Assembly: GCA_021234155.1 (NCBI GenBank)
Contig: JAJEKV010000061.1
Location: 3,001,950 to 3,065,949, forward strand
From: Isoetes taiwanensis
Lineage: Eukaryota > Streptophyta > Lycopodiopsida > Isoetales > Isoetaceae
Reading direction: 5' to 3'
Length of the DNA stretch: 64,000 nucleotides
The notes beneath the pieces were generated by a model. The model made no database searches. It was not told where the DNA came from and saw only the letters and a program-made list of their open reading frames with translations. How positions within the stretch are numbered: position 1 is the stretch's first letter; the number at the start of each line of letters is the position of its first letter. Below are positions 31,222 to 41,842 of the stretch, one piece after another. The position numbers and the translations under genes are program-made.

Positions 31222-32274
31222 GTGAACCATGCATGGGATTGTCTGCCTTCTTTTGAAGATGATATGTGGCACCAATTTTACAGAATGAAAAGGGACAGTT
31301 TTGAGAGACTAGTCGGTTTAGTTGTCCCCTATTTGATTAGGCCAGGGGTTAAGGTTAGGCCCCCTGTTGATCTTAGGAAGGCTGTTGCCATGGTTCTTTA
31401 CTTTCTGCCACATGGTGACATGCCTTTGCATGTGGGACAGAGATTTTATGTTGGCAAGAGTGCAGAAATATACTAAGAAAATTACACTAGTATTGGCCTC
31501 GAAGACAATGTTTTATAAAAGGTTTGTTGCCATGCCTTCTGGAGCAAGACTAACTCAATGTATAAAGGAATTCCATGATGCGACTGGATTGCCAAATGTA
31601 TATGGTGCTGTCGATGGCTCCCACATTTTTTTATGGAGAGAACCCAAGAAGAGTGACAAAGGTGATGACTATTACAGTCGACATAAAAGGCACTCATGTC
31701 TTTTGCAAGGTATTGTTACACACAGCGGGTTGTTTATAAATGTCTGTTTTACAAGAACATGATTAGTCCATGACTCAAATCAGATCAAGAAGAGTTCCAT
31801 ATACAATAAAATTGTCTCCAAACTAATTCTGCAGGAATCAGTAGTAACTTTGAGTGGCAAAAAATTGAAAAAAGGTCAACCCAATGAAGACCAAATCCAG
31901 GTTAACATTTACTTGGTGATTCTGCCTATGCTGTTAGACCATTCCTTTTTTCCACAGAATCATGGTCCTTATGGTGGATTTGTAGGGATAGAGTTTGTGT
32001 GGAAAATGGGTTTGGGATTGTCAAAGAGAAATTCAGAATTCTCAAGCATCTGCCTGTGCATGTTGGAAAGGCCTCCAAGATCATACATGCAGTTTGTGTG
32101 CTTTGGAACTTCTGCATTATGGAAGACATGGGATGGGACATGTTGCCAATTGAAGGAGAACCTGAACCAGTTTATTACTATGAAACTGAAGCTATGAACA
32201 TGAGTCTCAAAAAACAAGGAGATCAGATGAGACATGTGTTGTTTGAAAACTTGGATGGACATGTGTTGCTGTAG
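31222..32274 (+). pseudogene. PIF/Harbinger transposase (DDE_Tnp_4 type), broken
   Basis: Frames 31222-31476, 31480-31762 and about 31770-32274 together give the family order. A helical N-terminus (FYRMKRDSFERLVGLVVPYL) is followed by FVAMPSGARLTQCIKEFH and GAVDGSHIFLWREP with the first catalytic Asp. YYSRHKRHSCLLQGIV comes next, then a GDSAYAVRPFL-like stretch near 31923 with the second Asp. ENGFGIVKEKFRILK, at 31999-32043, carries the catalytic Glu. At least three frameshifts or stops lie between them. Harbinger elements move by cut-and-paste with 3-bp TWA duplications and usually need a partner Myb-like protein, which I do not see here. Confidence 0.8.
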
Positions 32275-32963
32275 ATTCTTGTGATTCTGTCAACATACTT
32301 TTTGATAATTTGTTTATGTTCTCAAGTTTTTGAATGTGAATTATGTGTTTTCCATATCACAATTCTTGGAAAAGCTAGTTTCCTGTTATTGCTTTGATCT
32401 GATACTCAAATGCCACTTAAATACCAAAATAACCCTTGAACAACGCAGTTCTGAGATCAAACAGTTTGGTATGAACACAGTAACATGACATAAACAAAGT
32501 TGAATGAGAAATTAAATTCAATGTGCTACTGTATTACAACTGCAGCTGTAGTACATGAAAATGAAATTGGCCTCATTTTTGGCCCGCTCCTTAAAATATA
32601 AAAACGTTATGTAAAATTGAAAATAGACTCTTAACAACTCCATGACTAGTGATCTGCAATAACAGCAATAATCAGAACGTGAAGACAAAGTAGAGGAAAC
32701 CTGTCAAGTAGATAAAAAAGAATTGTTGAAGACAAAAACGTTAAAATAATAGTTTATGACAAAAAGAAAGGGGGTTTTTTATTTCAGAAACTCGGTTACA
32801 TCCTTCTGAGGTTCATTCCAGGGCATTGCATAGCAAAAAAAGAGGCATACATGCCATTTACACTTAAAAGCTTTACAAAAAACAAAAAACATAACAAAAT
32901 AAACAAAAGCAAGGTAGGGAGGCTGGTTCTCGACATCTTATCGCACATGGGCTCCTCTTCTTC
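32275..32963. other. AT-rich, no gene seen
   Basis: Non-coding DNA, presumably the 3' flank of the Harbinger element and the 3' UTR of the minus-strand ORF at 32964-33485. Confidence 0.4.
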
Positions 32964-33485
32964 TTAAGCACAAAGCTCACAGGTTTGTGTCACCGTCTTG
33001 ATTTTATGTAGAGCCCATTTTCCATGATGCTGCATGTAAACACACTCCACATGGACCTTCTGCTTCAAAGGTGCAGCTTTATCCCAAGCAGTGATCTCGA
33101 GTTCCAGGATAACTCCCATATCCAAAAAGTTCATCAGAGTCCGTTGTGTCAAAGAGCAATGAATTACTTTGTGGCGAACAACTTCAACTTCTTCACTTTC
33201 CTCTTCAATAGTTGGCGAGAAATCATGGTGTTCTTTTTCCACTGGATCTGCAGGCTCTGACATGCTAGAGGAGGAAGACTCTTCAACAATTTCTTCACTT
33301 GAAGTTTCTGGCCAAGAAGAGCTTTCAAAGTAATAATCTTCCTCAAAACTTGAGGTCTCATGGGAGGAATAAGAATCTAGAAGGTTAGAATACTCCTCTA
33401 GGGAGTATTCTTCAGATCGACTCTGGTGGCTTGAATAACAAGACGGAGGGCAAACCGAATTCCTTGGATGTTTTGGTCGAGCCAT
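32964..33485 (-). CDS. Hypothetical acidic protein, 173 aa
   Basis: A complete ORF from ATG 33485 to TAA. Residues 13-95 are rich in Ser, Glu and Tyr (SSFEEDYYFESSSWPETSSE, EEIVEESSSSSMSE), suggesting a disordered acidic region. The C-terminal 70 residues are more ordered (HKVIHCSLTQRTLMNFLDMG, VHVECVYMQHHGKW) and end in TCELCA. I recognise no family. It could be a host orphan gene, or an accessory ORF of the nearby Harbinger or LINE. The LINE tail at 33540 lies only 55 bp upstream. Confidence 0.4.
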   Translation of the reverse strand: MARPKHPRNSVCPPSCYSSHQSRSEEYSLEEYSNLLDSYSSHETSSFEEDYYFESSSWPETSSEEIVEESSSSSMSEPADPVEKEHHDFSPTIEEESEEVEVVRHKVIHCSLTQRTLMNFLDMGVILELEITAWDKAAPLKQKVHVECVYMQHHGKWALHKIKTVTQTCELCA

Positions 33486-33539
33486 TTTTTTATGGAGGGC
33501 TTGTGCCTAGGAGGGAGCTTAAATTGGGATAAACTGACA

Positions 33540-34190
33540 AGAAGAAGAGGAAGATTTTTAACGTCCACAGAAACCCAATCGGGTTATGGGACCAGTATAT
33601 GAAAGGTATAAGCCCAAACAAGAGCTTGAGGACAAAGTCCCATCGCAGAAGCCTAAATTAGCATATATACATGATGAGGGCAAGTGCCCAAACTAAATGA
33701 AAGCTATTTGTTTTGATGATATGGCACTGTTGAGAGATCCTAGACATAGCCTGTCGATGGATTAAAAGGCCAATGGTCTAGGATAATTGCTGATCCTCCT
33801 CGGTATACCGCCTATTTCTTGTGTTGACGGACTTCCCTAACCTTACACAACTCATTCCGGCGATTGCATAGCTGCATGGAAGAATTATTTTCTTGTAAAC
33901 GAAAAAGTAGTGCCCCTCAAATGATTTCCGTGCTGAAGAATACCTAGATGACTCAATGCATCCCGAAAGCGAATTAGAAGGTGCCGAAGTCGATCCGAAC
34001 GCGCAGCCCCCACCCTAGCTGTAGATACAAGTCCAATAGGTGGGACATGCATAACCCCACAGAGAAATGCTTCGCGACCTCCAAATCTGTCTGACCCTCG
34101 GTGTCTGTCTCCTCTACCCCTATGATAAGTAAATTCAAAGCTCGGTCTTGTGCGTCGGGGGCTAGTTCTGCAACCAAATGGCGTGGCCAG
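33540..34190 (-). mobile_element. LINE-derived element: ORF1-like relic plus 3' end, no ORF2
   Basis: At the left (33540-33597, minus) is the 3' end shared with other LINEs here: GGTCCCATA, the stem-loop AACCC-GATT-GGGTT, CTGTGGACGTTAAAAATC and a (CTT)n-like tail. At the right (34177-33974) is an ORF1-like piece with ALNLLIIGVEETDTEGQTDL. In shifted frames FRDALSHLGIL and VYRGGSAII follow, as in the C-terminal part of L1-type ORF1 proteins. Only about 400 bp lie between, so ORF2 is absent, which suggests an internally deleted, non-autonomous form. The ORF1 identification rests on short matches. Confidence 0.5.
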
Positions 34191-34221
34191 CGTTGTTTAC
34201 GTACCCGTATTTTACATACGG

Positions 34222-34369
34222 TAATTTTGACCTTGATGGCACCACTTTATACTGTCTTAAGCCTTACCGATAGGGAAGGATCCACTATTGGCTTGTTGTA
34301 TGAGTTTATGAGAAGAAGCAAAGATGTATTGACCAAAGGAGTGGAAGAAAACGTAGCGAACAAATCCAA
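34222..34369 (+). pseudogene. hAT-type transposase exon relic
   Basis: An open stretch with MAPLYTVLSLTDREGSTIGL, LYEFMRRSKDVL and a donor site GTAAGT at 34370-34375. The pattern PL-x-VL-x-L-x-D...G-x-(I/L)-YE-x-M-x-R resembles the middle of DUF659/hAT transposases in plants. No other part of such a gene is seen next to it. Confidence 0.45.
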
Positions 34370-34375
34370 GTAAGT

Positions 34376-35435
34376 TTCTTGAATGTTTGCTGAAATTGGA
34401 AGAGTGCTGAATTTTTTAAGAATGTTTAGTGCTACAAACTTGTTAGTTTGCTCTGCTGAAATTTAAAAAGTCCTAATTTTTAAAGAGTGCTAAAATTTAA
34501 AACTTGTTGTATCTATTATCACTTTTCGATTTCAAACCTAAACTTCTAGTGTTCTTCCATGTTTCTATATAAGGGAGCAGCTTATATAATTGTTTATATA
34601 TAACATATATATCAAATATTGAGCAAACTATAGCTCTTCTTTCATATAGTTCAAATTCCACATAAATCCCTTCACATCGGACGTCTCTTGCACTAAGCTT
34701 CTTCCACATCTTGCTAACATACACAACTTAAACCAAAGTAATGTTGTTGTGGTGATAGATTTGTTGTTTGTCAGACACATATAATCCATTCTAATTTTTT
34801 CTTCTTCTTTTGATTGACACGTGTGCATCAAGCAGAAAACGTAAAAACAACAAACAAAAAGTAAAGAAGATGATGCCGCATGTACAAAAGTGCATTATGT
34901 AACCTTAAATACACTAGCTAAAATATTGACACGGGTGTTCAAAATGCCTGATACAAAAGGGAGTGCAGAGACGTGTGCAATAAAAAGAATAAAAATAAAA
35001 CAATTCCTTAGTAGTGAAAGGACAATTCATTATGTGCAATAATGACAAGAAATGAAGCAAGCATAACTTTAAATGTTCGTGGCTCGTGTTGGGTGCTTTA
35101 GATCGCAGTGAAATCCATGCTGAGGTTCTCTCATCGAGAGCTTTCCAATGGCAAGTGGTTTGGCATTGTTTTGTTGCAGTAAGAGGTTGCGTCATCAGAT
35201 CGAGGAATCTAAGGAAAAGTTCGAAGGAAATCTCTAAGAACCTTATGGACAAGTTTAGATCATTGATCAAGTTTAAACAAGAAATGAAATTAATTATGAT
35301 TAATCTAGATTGCAAATGCATAAAAAGAAAGGCTATACCATATTGTCAGTGCCATGTACAAGTCCAGAGGTAAAGAATGTAACCCCCAAATAATGTTTTC
35401 ATTCATTTGGATGTTCCATGGCAAATATGGAGCTA
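34376..35435. other. AT-rich intergenic DNA
   Basis: No credible gene. The 95-codon plus frame at 35086 and the 135-codon minus frame at 34914 overlap each other and have no recognised domain. Confidence 0.4.
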
Positions 35436-35438
35436 TTA

Positions 35439-35930
35439 AGGGAGGGTGCCCAGTATCGGAACATGGGCCCTAATATGGCGCACCTTTATGGCACACTTTA
35501 ACGGCCAGGATCTTCCCATTTGAGCTTTCTTTTAGGACTTTTGATTTGGATGGCCAGGATCTTTCGTTTCTGCTATTTTCATATTTAATAAAATAACTTT
35601 TTTCGGGGGAGGCATTTTCAAACGGACCAACATCATTGTAAAGAGCTCAGTCAAACCTTTAATTTGACTATTCATATGTCTCATTCTGAGCTTGTTAGGA
35701 CAAAAAACAAACGCCAGGACACCTAAGTGTGCCATGTTGGGCAAAAAAGGGGGCCACTTTAGGGCCTCATAACTTTTGCTAGAGGGCACCAGAGTGGGCA
35801 ATTTTAGGGTCACTGGAAAGAGCAACTCCAGAAGATTCAAATGAGCCCTTGTTTTGTCCTCATCTGAGCAGCAGAGGGCTTTCATCGGACCATTTTGCTC
35901 TTAAGTGTGCCGTCACCGGGCACCCTCCCT
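35439..35930. mobile_element. MITE, 492 bp, with 13-bp terminal inverted repeats and TA flanks
   Basis: The left end AGGGAGGGTGCCC (35439-35451) is the exact reverse complement of the right end GGGCACCCTCCCT (35918-35930). It is flanked by TA on both sides (35437-35438 and 35931-35932); TTA flanks on both sides also fit if the ends shift by one base. A TA target suits Tc1/mariner (Stowaway-like) elements, and TTA would suit PIF/Harbinger. It encodes nothing obvious. Confidence 0.75.
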
Positions 35931-36055
35931 TATATGATAAGAACTGAACCCATGTAATAGCAATCATCATATTTGCCACCACCCCATCCTGGTACATACA
36001 TGGTAATGGGTTCATCAGGTGGCCAATCATTTAAGAATAAAATAACCCGGCACAC

Positions 36056-36330
36056 TTAAATAGCTTGATATATCTCAAAATGTGCCATGTTGTATAAAAA
36101 AGACAAATTCCTGATTACATGCTTTTGCCTAAATAGAACAAAATCTGAGTAGACAAAGGTAGTCCACTGAGTGAGGCAACCTGCCCATGCAAAAAATAAA
36201 ACTTGGACGCATAGAAAGAAAAAGTGCTTGAGACTCGCAGGTTGCTGCGTATACAATGGGGCAAAGTGTGAAGTGTGGGGAGTAAACTTATGATAAGTAC
36301 ATTGATCCACAAACATCTACGAAGGATCTG
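36056..36330 (-). pseudogene. Relic of an L1-type zf-RVT zinc domain
   Basis: A minus-strand frame reads FTPHTSHFAPLYTQQPASLK, then HFFFLCVQVLFFAWAG. This is the CPLC...ExxxHxFxxC...W layout of the zf-RVT domain at the end of plant L1 ORF2, with the first Cys pair lost (APLY). A short 3' flank reaches further left. It is an isolated fragment. Confidence 0.5.
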
Positions 36331-37544
36331 GCATCACAAGGCATAAACTTTGGAATGAAGCAATTTATCTAACGACATTCGCTTCCACTGAGGAGGGAGG
36401 AGGAAGTTGAAGCTGCCAGCCCATCTGAGGGGGGACAATATCGACCAACTTCCGTTATAAAGAATGCTAACTATAAGGAACGGATTAATGTAGCAAGGGG
36501 TTTGATGTTTTGGAAGAAGAACTTTAAATATCTAAGCCCATATTTCACTGGAAAGTTGTGAGCATTAGATCTCTTTTCTAACTTCCAGATATACAATTTC
36601 AACAATCGGCAACATCACAAATGATATGAACATGTGGCAAAATTTGAAAGAAGGAACAAGAATTTGGATAAAGAACCAACTCTGACAGAAGTCAAATGTA
36701 GATCCTCTAAGTAGTTCAGTTGTGGCATGTGTTGAAATGCCAAAATTCATGAAAGTTGCGCATGTAAATTTCATAGACTGGTCCAGCAAATAATGATCCG
36801 GCTAGTTCTTAAAGAGGTTTTTGAATTTTTAATTACCTAACTATATGTGTATGTATCGGACCTTTGAGTGGGAAAGACTTTAGCGCCCACTAAAAAATCT
36901 CGTAATGTTTCCTAAACCATCGGATCCAAGTTACCAATCGGAATTTGAATAATCTGTATAGAAAAACTACATGAAAATCTACCAAAAAATCCTTGGCAAT
37001 GCGTGAGATGAAATTTATAATGTTGAATCGAAAAATCCTTCTTTACCTCGAATTTGCCCAACAGTGTACTGGACAAATACCACGTGTAAGTAATTCTTCA
37101 GTATGATTTAAATATTCTAAGGTTTTCATTATGTAAGAAAGGTGTAGGGGACAAGATGATTGGTTTAAACTTCTAAAGAAGAAGTACAATATCTCTTAGT
37201 GATCAAACAAAATCTGGAGTTGGCAGCAATATGTAAAAAATGTGTATTTTACTTAGATGTAGTACACAAACAGCATGGTCTCGATATTAACAAGGTGGGT
37301 TGCCAGCCTGTCCTTAAAAAGAACATTACTTTTTCCAGGCATAGATATTTTTATGTCCATGGCTTGGCGAGTATTTATGTCAGGATGAACACAGTCCTTT
37401 ATCTTTTTTCTGGCATGGATGGGATTATCATATGCAGCTGCTTCAAATCCCGGATCTACAACAAGCAAAAATTGTAGAACCCAAATCAAAATTGCCCAAC
37501 AAGGAATTCAGAATCATCAAGCTAAGAAATGCTTCTTGGATCGA
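36331..37544. other. Intergenic, 3' flank of the EXORDIUM-like gene
   Basis: No gene is recognised. The right part presumably includes the 3' UTR of the minus-strand gene that stops at 37545. Confidence 0.4.
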
Positions 37545-38603
37545 TCAATCCAGAGCATTAGGGCCGGAGCAAGCATTTTTAGCATCACTCCATATCCATT
37601 GCACCAAAAACTTCCGGCCATTTATTCCGTTCATGTTGTAATGAGATCCAGTTTTATCAGAAAGAACAGATCCAGTATAGCCTCCTCCTGCGCCACTTCC
37701 ATACATCCCTTCGCACAGATCTGCAATTTCTGTCGGAGCAGTTGGATCTTGGCCTGCATACCAAGCATTTATCAAAGGATTTGAAGAACTTTCTGCAAGT
37801 TCATGCCCTATGACACTGATCATTCCGTCAATCCCTATATTTGCATTTGGGGATTTCATGGCTTTGGTATTTGCCATATAGGAAGGAATTGCAAAGGGAT
37901 ATGCACAGACTTCTGGACATTGTTTGCCTGAATTTCCTACCCAAGCATATGGCAGAGTATACCCGACTATTGAAGGAAATGTGAAATAATGAAAGCCACA
38001 AACTGCCCTGCAAAACTCTTGCATTTCTACATCTTCAGAAGTAAGTACTAAATACAAACCTCCATGTGAGTTTACCGGAAGGCTGCCATTATTTTCTTGC
38101 AGAGTAGTCTTGATCACTTCTTGAACACTTAATCTTGACAGGCTATGGCCATGGCTGTAAAATGCATCGTGTTCCTTGGCAATAACCACATTCTCTGTGA
38201 TATTTTGCCCTGTTTGATCTGTGTATAATCTAACTGTACTCCACCATTTATTGACAGATGGCTCCTTTTCAGATTTGGAAGAAACAGACTGCAAAAAATC
38301 TTTGATAATAGCTTTATCAGCAACTTTCCAGTTACCATACCAGATCAAATAGAGGTGCATTGTGGGAGTAAGAACAGGGCCCATGTGGTATTTGAGATGA
38401 ACAAACTCAGACGATCCTTCGAATGCTTTGGAGGTCACAAAGGGGGAAAACGAAGCGCCATCAATCTTTGGAAATGGCCGGAATGGCTTGTAAACTGTTT
38501 GTCGCTTGAGCAGGCTAGAATCCTCCAAAAGAAACCGACCCTCTGCCACAAATCCGACAAAGGCAAGAAACAGAATAAAGATGAGACATTTTGGCAAAGC
38601 CAT
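37545..38603 (-). CDS. EXO-like: EXORDIUM-like protein (PHI-1 family), intact
   Basis: A single-exon gene of 352 codons from ATG 38603 to a stop at 37545, the usual length and the usual intronless form of this family. Residues 1-22 form a signal peptide ([18 protein letters not shown]), pointing to secretion into the cell wall. The PHI-1 (phosphate-induced) domain follows from about residue 75: [34 protein letters not shown] and [28 protein letters not shown] and ADLCEG come next, then a C-terminal FLVQWIWS. In Arabidopsis EXO and EXL proteins are apoplastic and promote growth in response to brassinosteroid and carbon status. It has a TATA box upstream and no defect visible. I am confident of the family, but not of which EXL member it is. 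Confidence 0.93.
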   Translation of the reverse strand: MALPKCLIFILFLAFVGFVAEGRFLLEDSSLLKRQTVYKPFRPFPKIDGASFSPFVTSKAFEGSSEFVHLKYHMGPVLTPTMHLYLIWYGNWKVADKAIIKDFLQSVSSKSEKEPSVNKWWSTVRLYTDQTGQNITENVVIAKEHDAFYSHGHSLSRLSVQEVIKTTLQENNGSLPVNSHGGLYLVLTSEDVEMQEFCRAVCGFHYFTFPSIVGYTLPYAWVGNSGKQCPEVCAYPFAIPSYMANTKAMKSPNANIGIDGMISVIGHELAESSSNPLINAWYAGQDPTAPTEIADLCEGMYGSGAGGGYTGSVLSDKTGSHYNMNGINGRKFLVQWIWSDAKNACSGPNALD

Positions 38604-38716
38604 GTCTCAGGATTGAACAAGATCGACAGAAAAAATTAGGAGACAGATTGAAATACTGGGCTTGGAAGAATCGGATGGAATGCTGGACAGATTGCGGAGA
38701 TGAGAAGAGAGGGGAG

Positions 38717-38724
38717 TAATTTAT
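38717..38724 (-). promoter_or_regulatory. TATA box of the EXORDIUM-like gene
   Basis: TATAAATT on the minus strand, 114 bp before the ATG. This predicts a start of transcription near 38690 and a 5' UTR of about 85 nt, a normal layout for a plant gene. A CCACGTGG core (G-box-like) lies further upstream at about 38926. Confidence 0.7.
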
Positions 38725-38984
38725 AGTCCATAGCTAAGGAGCGCTGAACAAATTTTATGACACACGTTTTCAGGAAAGCTGGCATCTCAAAACAGCTGTC
38801 GCCCCCAAACGGTAAAACTATACATTCCCTTTATTCTCACAACTGGCAACGTCCTCCCCGTCCATTTTCCCTACCAAATAGGGTTACCGGCAAAAGGGAT
38901 ACCGGCACACGGAATAGCACTTGCCCACGTGGCTTCCACGTGTACGTCCGCTAATATCAACTAGCCCACACACAGCCTGGACAT

Positions 38985-39109
38985 ACAACATGGCAACTGG
39001 GGAGCCCATTCCGCTTCCGGAATGGAAATAGGCAGGCTGGATTCCGCTCAACAGGTGAAGAACAGGTAAAACGGATCAAAATTTCTCTCCTCCCCAGTTG
39101 CCATGTTGT
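38985..39109. repeat. Inverted repeat, 20-bp perfect arms
   Basis: Arms ACAACATGGCAACTGGGGAG at 38985-39004 and its exact complement at 39090-39109, with an 85-bp loop. It directly precedes a second inverted repeat, so the pair forms adjacent foldbacks. Confidence 0.85.
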
Positions 39110-39205
39110 GGGGGGATGAAACAGGGTCGACGATTCCAGGACCCGCTCCCGGCTGCCGCCGGTCGCAGGACCCCCTGGAATCGTCTCCCCTGTTTCCATC
39201 CCCCC
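39110..39205. repeat. Second inverted repeat, about 31-bp imperfect arms
   Basis: Arms at 39110-39140 (GGGGGGATGAAACAGGG, then CGATTCCAGG) and 39174-39205. They differ by one extra base and two or three mismatches; the loop is GC-rich. It is contiguous with the first foldback, suggesting one foldback element or a compound insertion. Confidence 0.75.
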
Positions 39206-39206
39206 A

Positions 39207-39465
39207 TACATCCAATTCCAATATTGACTCGCCTCGATAGACAACCTCACTCATCCAATTCCAATATCGGCTAAGCCTCCACAGACATCCAATGCCAATA
39301 TCTACTAGCCTCCACATACAAGCTCCCTCATTCAATTCCAATCTCAACTAAACCCGGACAGACAATCTCACTCATCTAATTCCAATAGTCCTGTATCAAC
39401 TAGCATGGACAAACAAGCTCACTCATCCAATTCCAATATCAACTAGCCCTAACCGACAAGGTCAT
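39207..39465. repeat. Degenerate tandem array, about six copies, unit near 43 bp
   Basis: The phrase TCCAATTCCAATAT followed by an ACTAGCC-like phrase and GACAA recurs at 39211, 39254, 39288, 39331, 39375 and 39426. Spacings are 34-51 bp. Related single copies appear at about 38955 and 40025. It is non-coding. Confidence 0.75.
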
Positions 39466-41842
39466 TGACGTTAAAAATGCTCTCCTCTCTCCTCCATCAA
39501 TTTGATATTGTAACCTACGTACTTGAAGATTGTCTAAGGTTTCATTCAATCCATTTTTTTTTAGATAACCTTTGGGTCTAGTTTCTTGGCAGAGTTGAGG
39601 CATCCTCTATTACTCAACAACAATTTTCTGCCATAGATGAACCAACACCTGATCAAAAGTTCATAGAACTCGATCATATGCCTTCGGCGAAACCAACATT
39701 TGACTAGGATTCGAGCTTGCTAGCTATGATGAGCTTTCTTGCTATGGCTAGAAGCTTATATTAAATCTATGGCTTTTGATCAGAAGGGCTAAAAGCTTAT
39801 GCTAGGTGCCGGAGATGTGCAGAAGCTCAATTTTTTCATCTCGGATTTCTTCATCAAAATGCTGGATCAGGCAATCTTGAGGTAAATGCAAGGTTATGAC
39901 GGGAAATTCTAGCTCCAAGGTGGCCGTGGCAGCAGTGCTTCTCGTGACTGTCATCGCTCAAGGCAGCATCGCTTGAGCCAATTTCCCCCGTAAAAACCCT
40001 TATTCCTAGAAGCCTCCTCTTCCAACTCATCCAATTTCAAATCAACTAGTCCGTGTAGACAAGTATCAACCATATTTCCTTGACGTACAGTTGTGGGAGG
40101 CAGGTCCCATCTGATAAGTTATGATCCATAAACCTTCCATGGATGTTAAAAATAAATCAATCCATCCAACTCATCCAACTTGATATCTCTTCACATTATT
40201 TCTCTTATATGTGGTGGTAGCCCAACCCTAATATGACCTCCACACTAATTGAAAATAGTTATTTGTGTGATATCGGGCCGCACTACCCTTCCCAACATCT
40301 ACCTTGCCTGCGATATATTTTTTTCTATATCCACACTTCTCTGTTTCTTCTCCTATTCAACATAGCTGGATATATTTGTCTAGGTATATCCACTCTCTCT
40401 TTTTCTCCTGTTCAACATAGCTGGACCCCCATGAGCTGGAGGTCGCCAATGCTCATATCCTTTCCATCACAACTGTCGTCGACCTTACTTTCTCAGCGCC
40501 TTCTTGAGACAAAAGGAGTTCCATATTATATTTTCTCATGATTCACGTATATGCTCTTCTTATAGTAACCCAATTCATCTTACTTTTTCGTTATACTAAT
40601 TGATAGTTGGTATGCTATTGGTTGAGTACACACATGGCACTATCCACATATTTATATTTTGAAGTCCAAAAAGGGGCAAAGAGTCTACATGTTTGAATTT
40701 GGTCCAATTATCCAGTTCTTACCATTTCTTTTCTTTCCTTTGCAAAGTGGAGACAATAAGTATATATAACTCTTCGACAGCTTATATTCTGCAGGCCAAA
40801 TATCAATAAGATGATCATGTGGGCCTACAAAATCCTTGTACTCATTAGTTCTTTAAAGCATACGTGTCACTAAGTGCGAAACAATCATTATTGAAAATGA
40901 CATATACTTTTCTCATTGTTCACTACGCATAAAAGAAATTAGCTTGTCGTAATCTTGGGAGACACGCTAATTCAATATTTTTGTGATAACAGTAGTCAAC
41001 AAAGACTTTTAAACGACCCCTTTTCAGAATCCAGTAAGCTTGCATTGGCGCAACATGTTTTGTAGACAATAATTGTTTCGACTAGATTTTTAGCAGACTT
41101 GCTTGACCCTCCTTACAACAATTACTGCAAGTCGAGCCTATCCAACTGACGAACAAGTCAGCCAAAAATTGATGTGGCTAAAAGTTAGACGTTACATTTC
41201 TTATTTTTTTTATCTTGAGGCTAACGAAATTAGAAATTTCTTTTAAAAATCATTCTTCTATCCTTCGATCAAGCATAGTATCTTTCCATGAAGGAAGCGT
41301 CTTGGTTGCAAGGAAGAGATAGGTTCACTTTTATTTTACCCTATTGTAGAAAGATTTAGAAAGGATGTGACAGGCAAATCTGTCACAAGGTTCATTGGAA
41401 GGACTGGGCTACCTTAACCTTCTGAAGGGTTTCAAGGTTTGATTTTTCTACTGTTTGGTGCATGTTTGGTCATGAGCTTCAGGCTTCCGAACGATACCAA
41501 GACAATGGTGTTTTGATGGTAGGAAGGGTAGCCCAAACTCGAAGTTCGTTCCATTGAAATTTCTAGTTGATTTTTCTGCTGCACTACATCTCAATTCCGT
41601 TTGCTTTACCGTTTAAATAAAAAAAGGGTGTCAATACATGGCACTTTATTTTGCCGTAGAAGATCAAGATGTAGCATCCTTGTTTCTCTAGTATTGTATG
41701 CATCCTAATGTGTCATTACTATGGGTTTATGCACCGTACAAATCTATTGGACATCTAAAACCACAAAAAAACTGTCATTATCACGAGTTTATGCACAAGC
41801 AAACCAAATTGTTTTAATCCTATGAAATTTTTGCATGTTGTG
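39466..41842. other. Intergenic DNA with LINE-tail-like motifs
   Basis: No gene is seen. GACGTTAAAAAT at 39468 and ATGGATGTTAAAAATAAATC at about 40140 resemble the LINE 3' terminus used elsewhere in the window. They are followed by similar CCATCAA / CATCCAACTT phrases, so they may be two old 3' ends, but the match is short. Confidence 0.35.

Noticed and set aside
31222-32274. Intact Harbinger element with terminal repeats
   Set aside because: Frames are broken at least three times and no inverted terminal pair was found around it.
34914-35373. Overlapping plus and minus frames of 95-135 codons
   Set aside because: No recognisable domain on either strand and AT-rich composition; probably chance.
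37199-37489. Short frames 3' of the EXORDIUM-like gene
   Set aside because: They overlap each other on opposite strands and show no domain; likely 3' flank.
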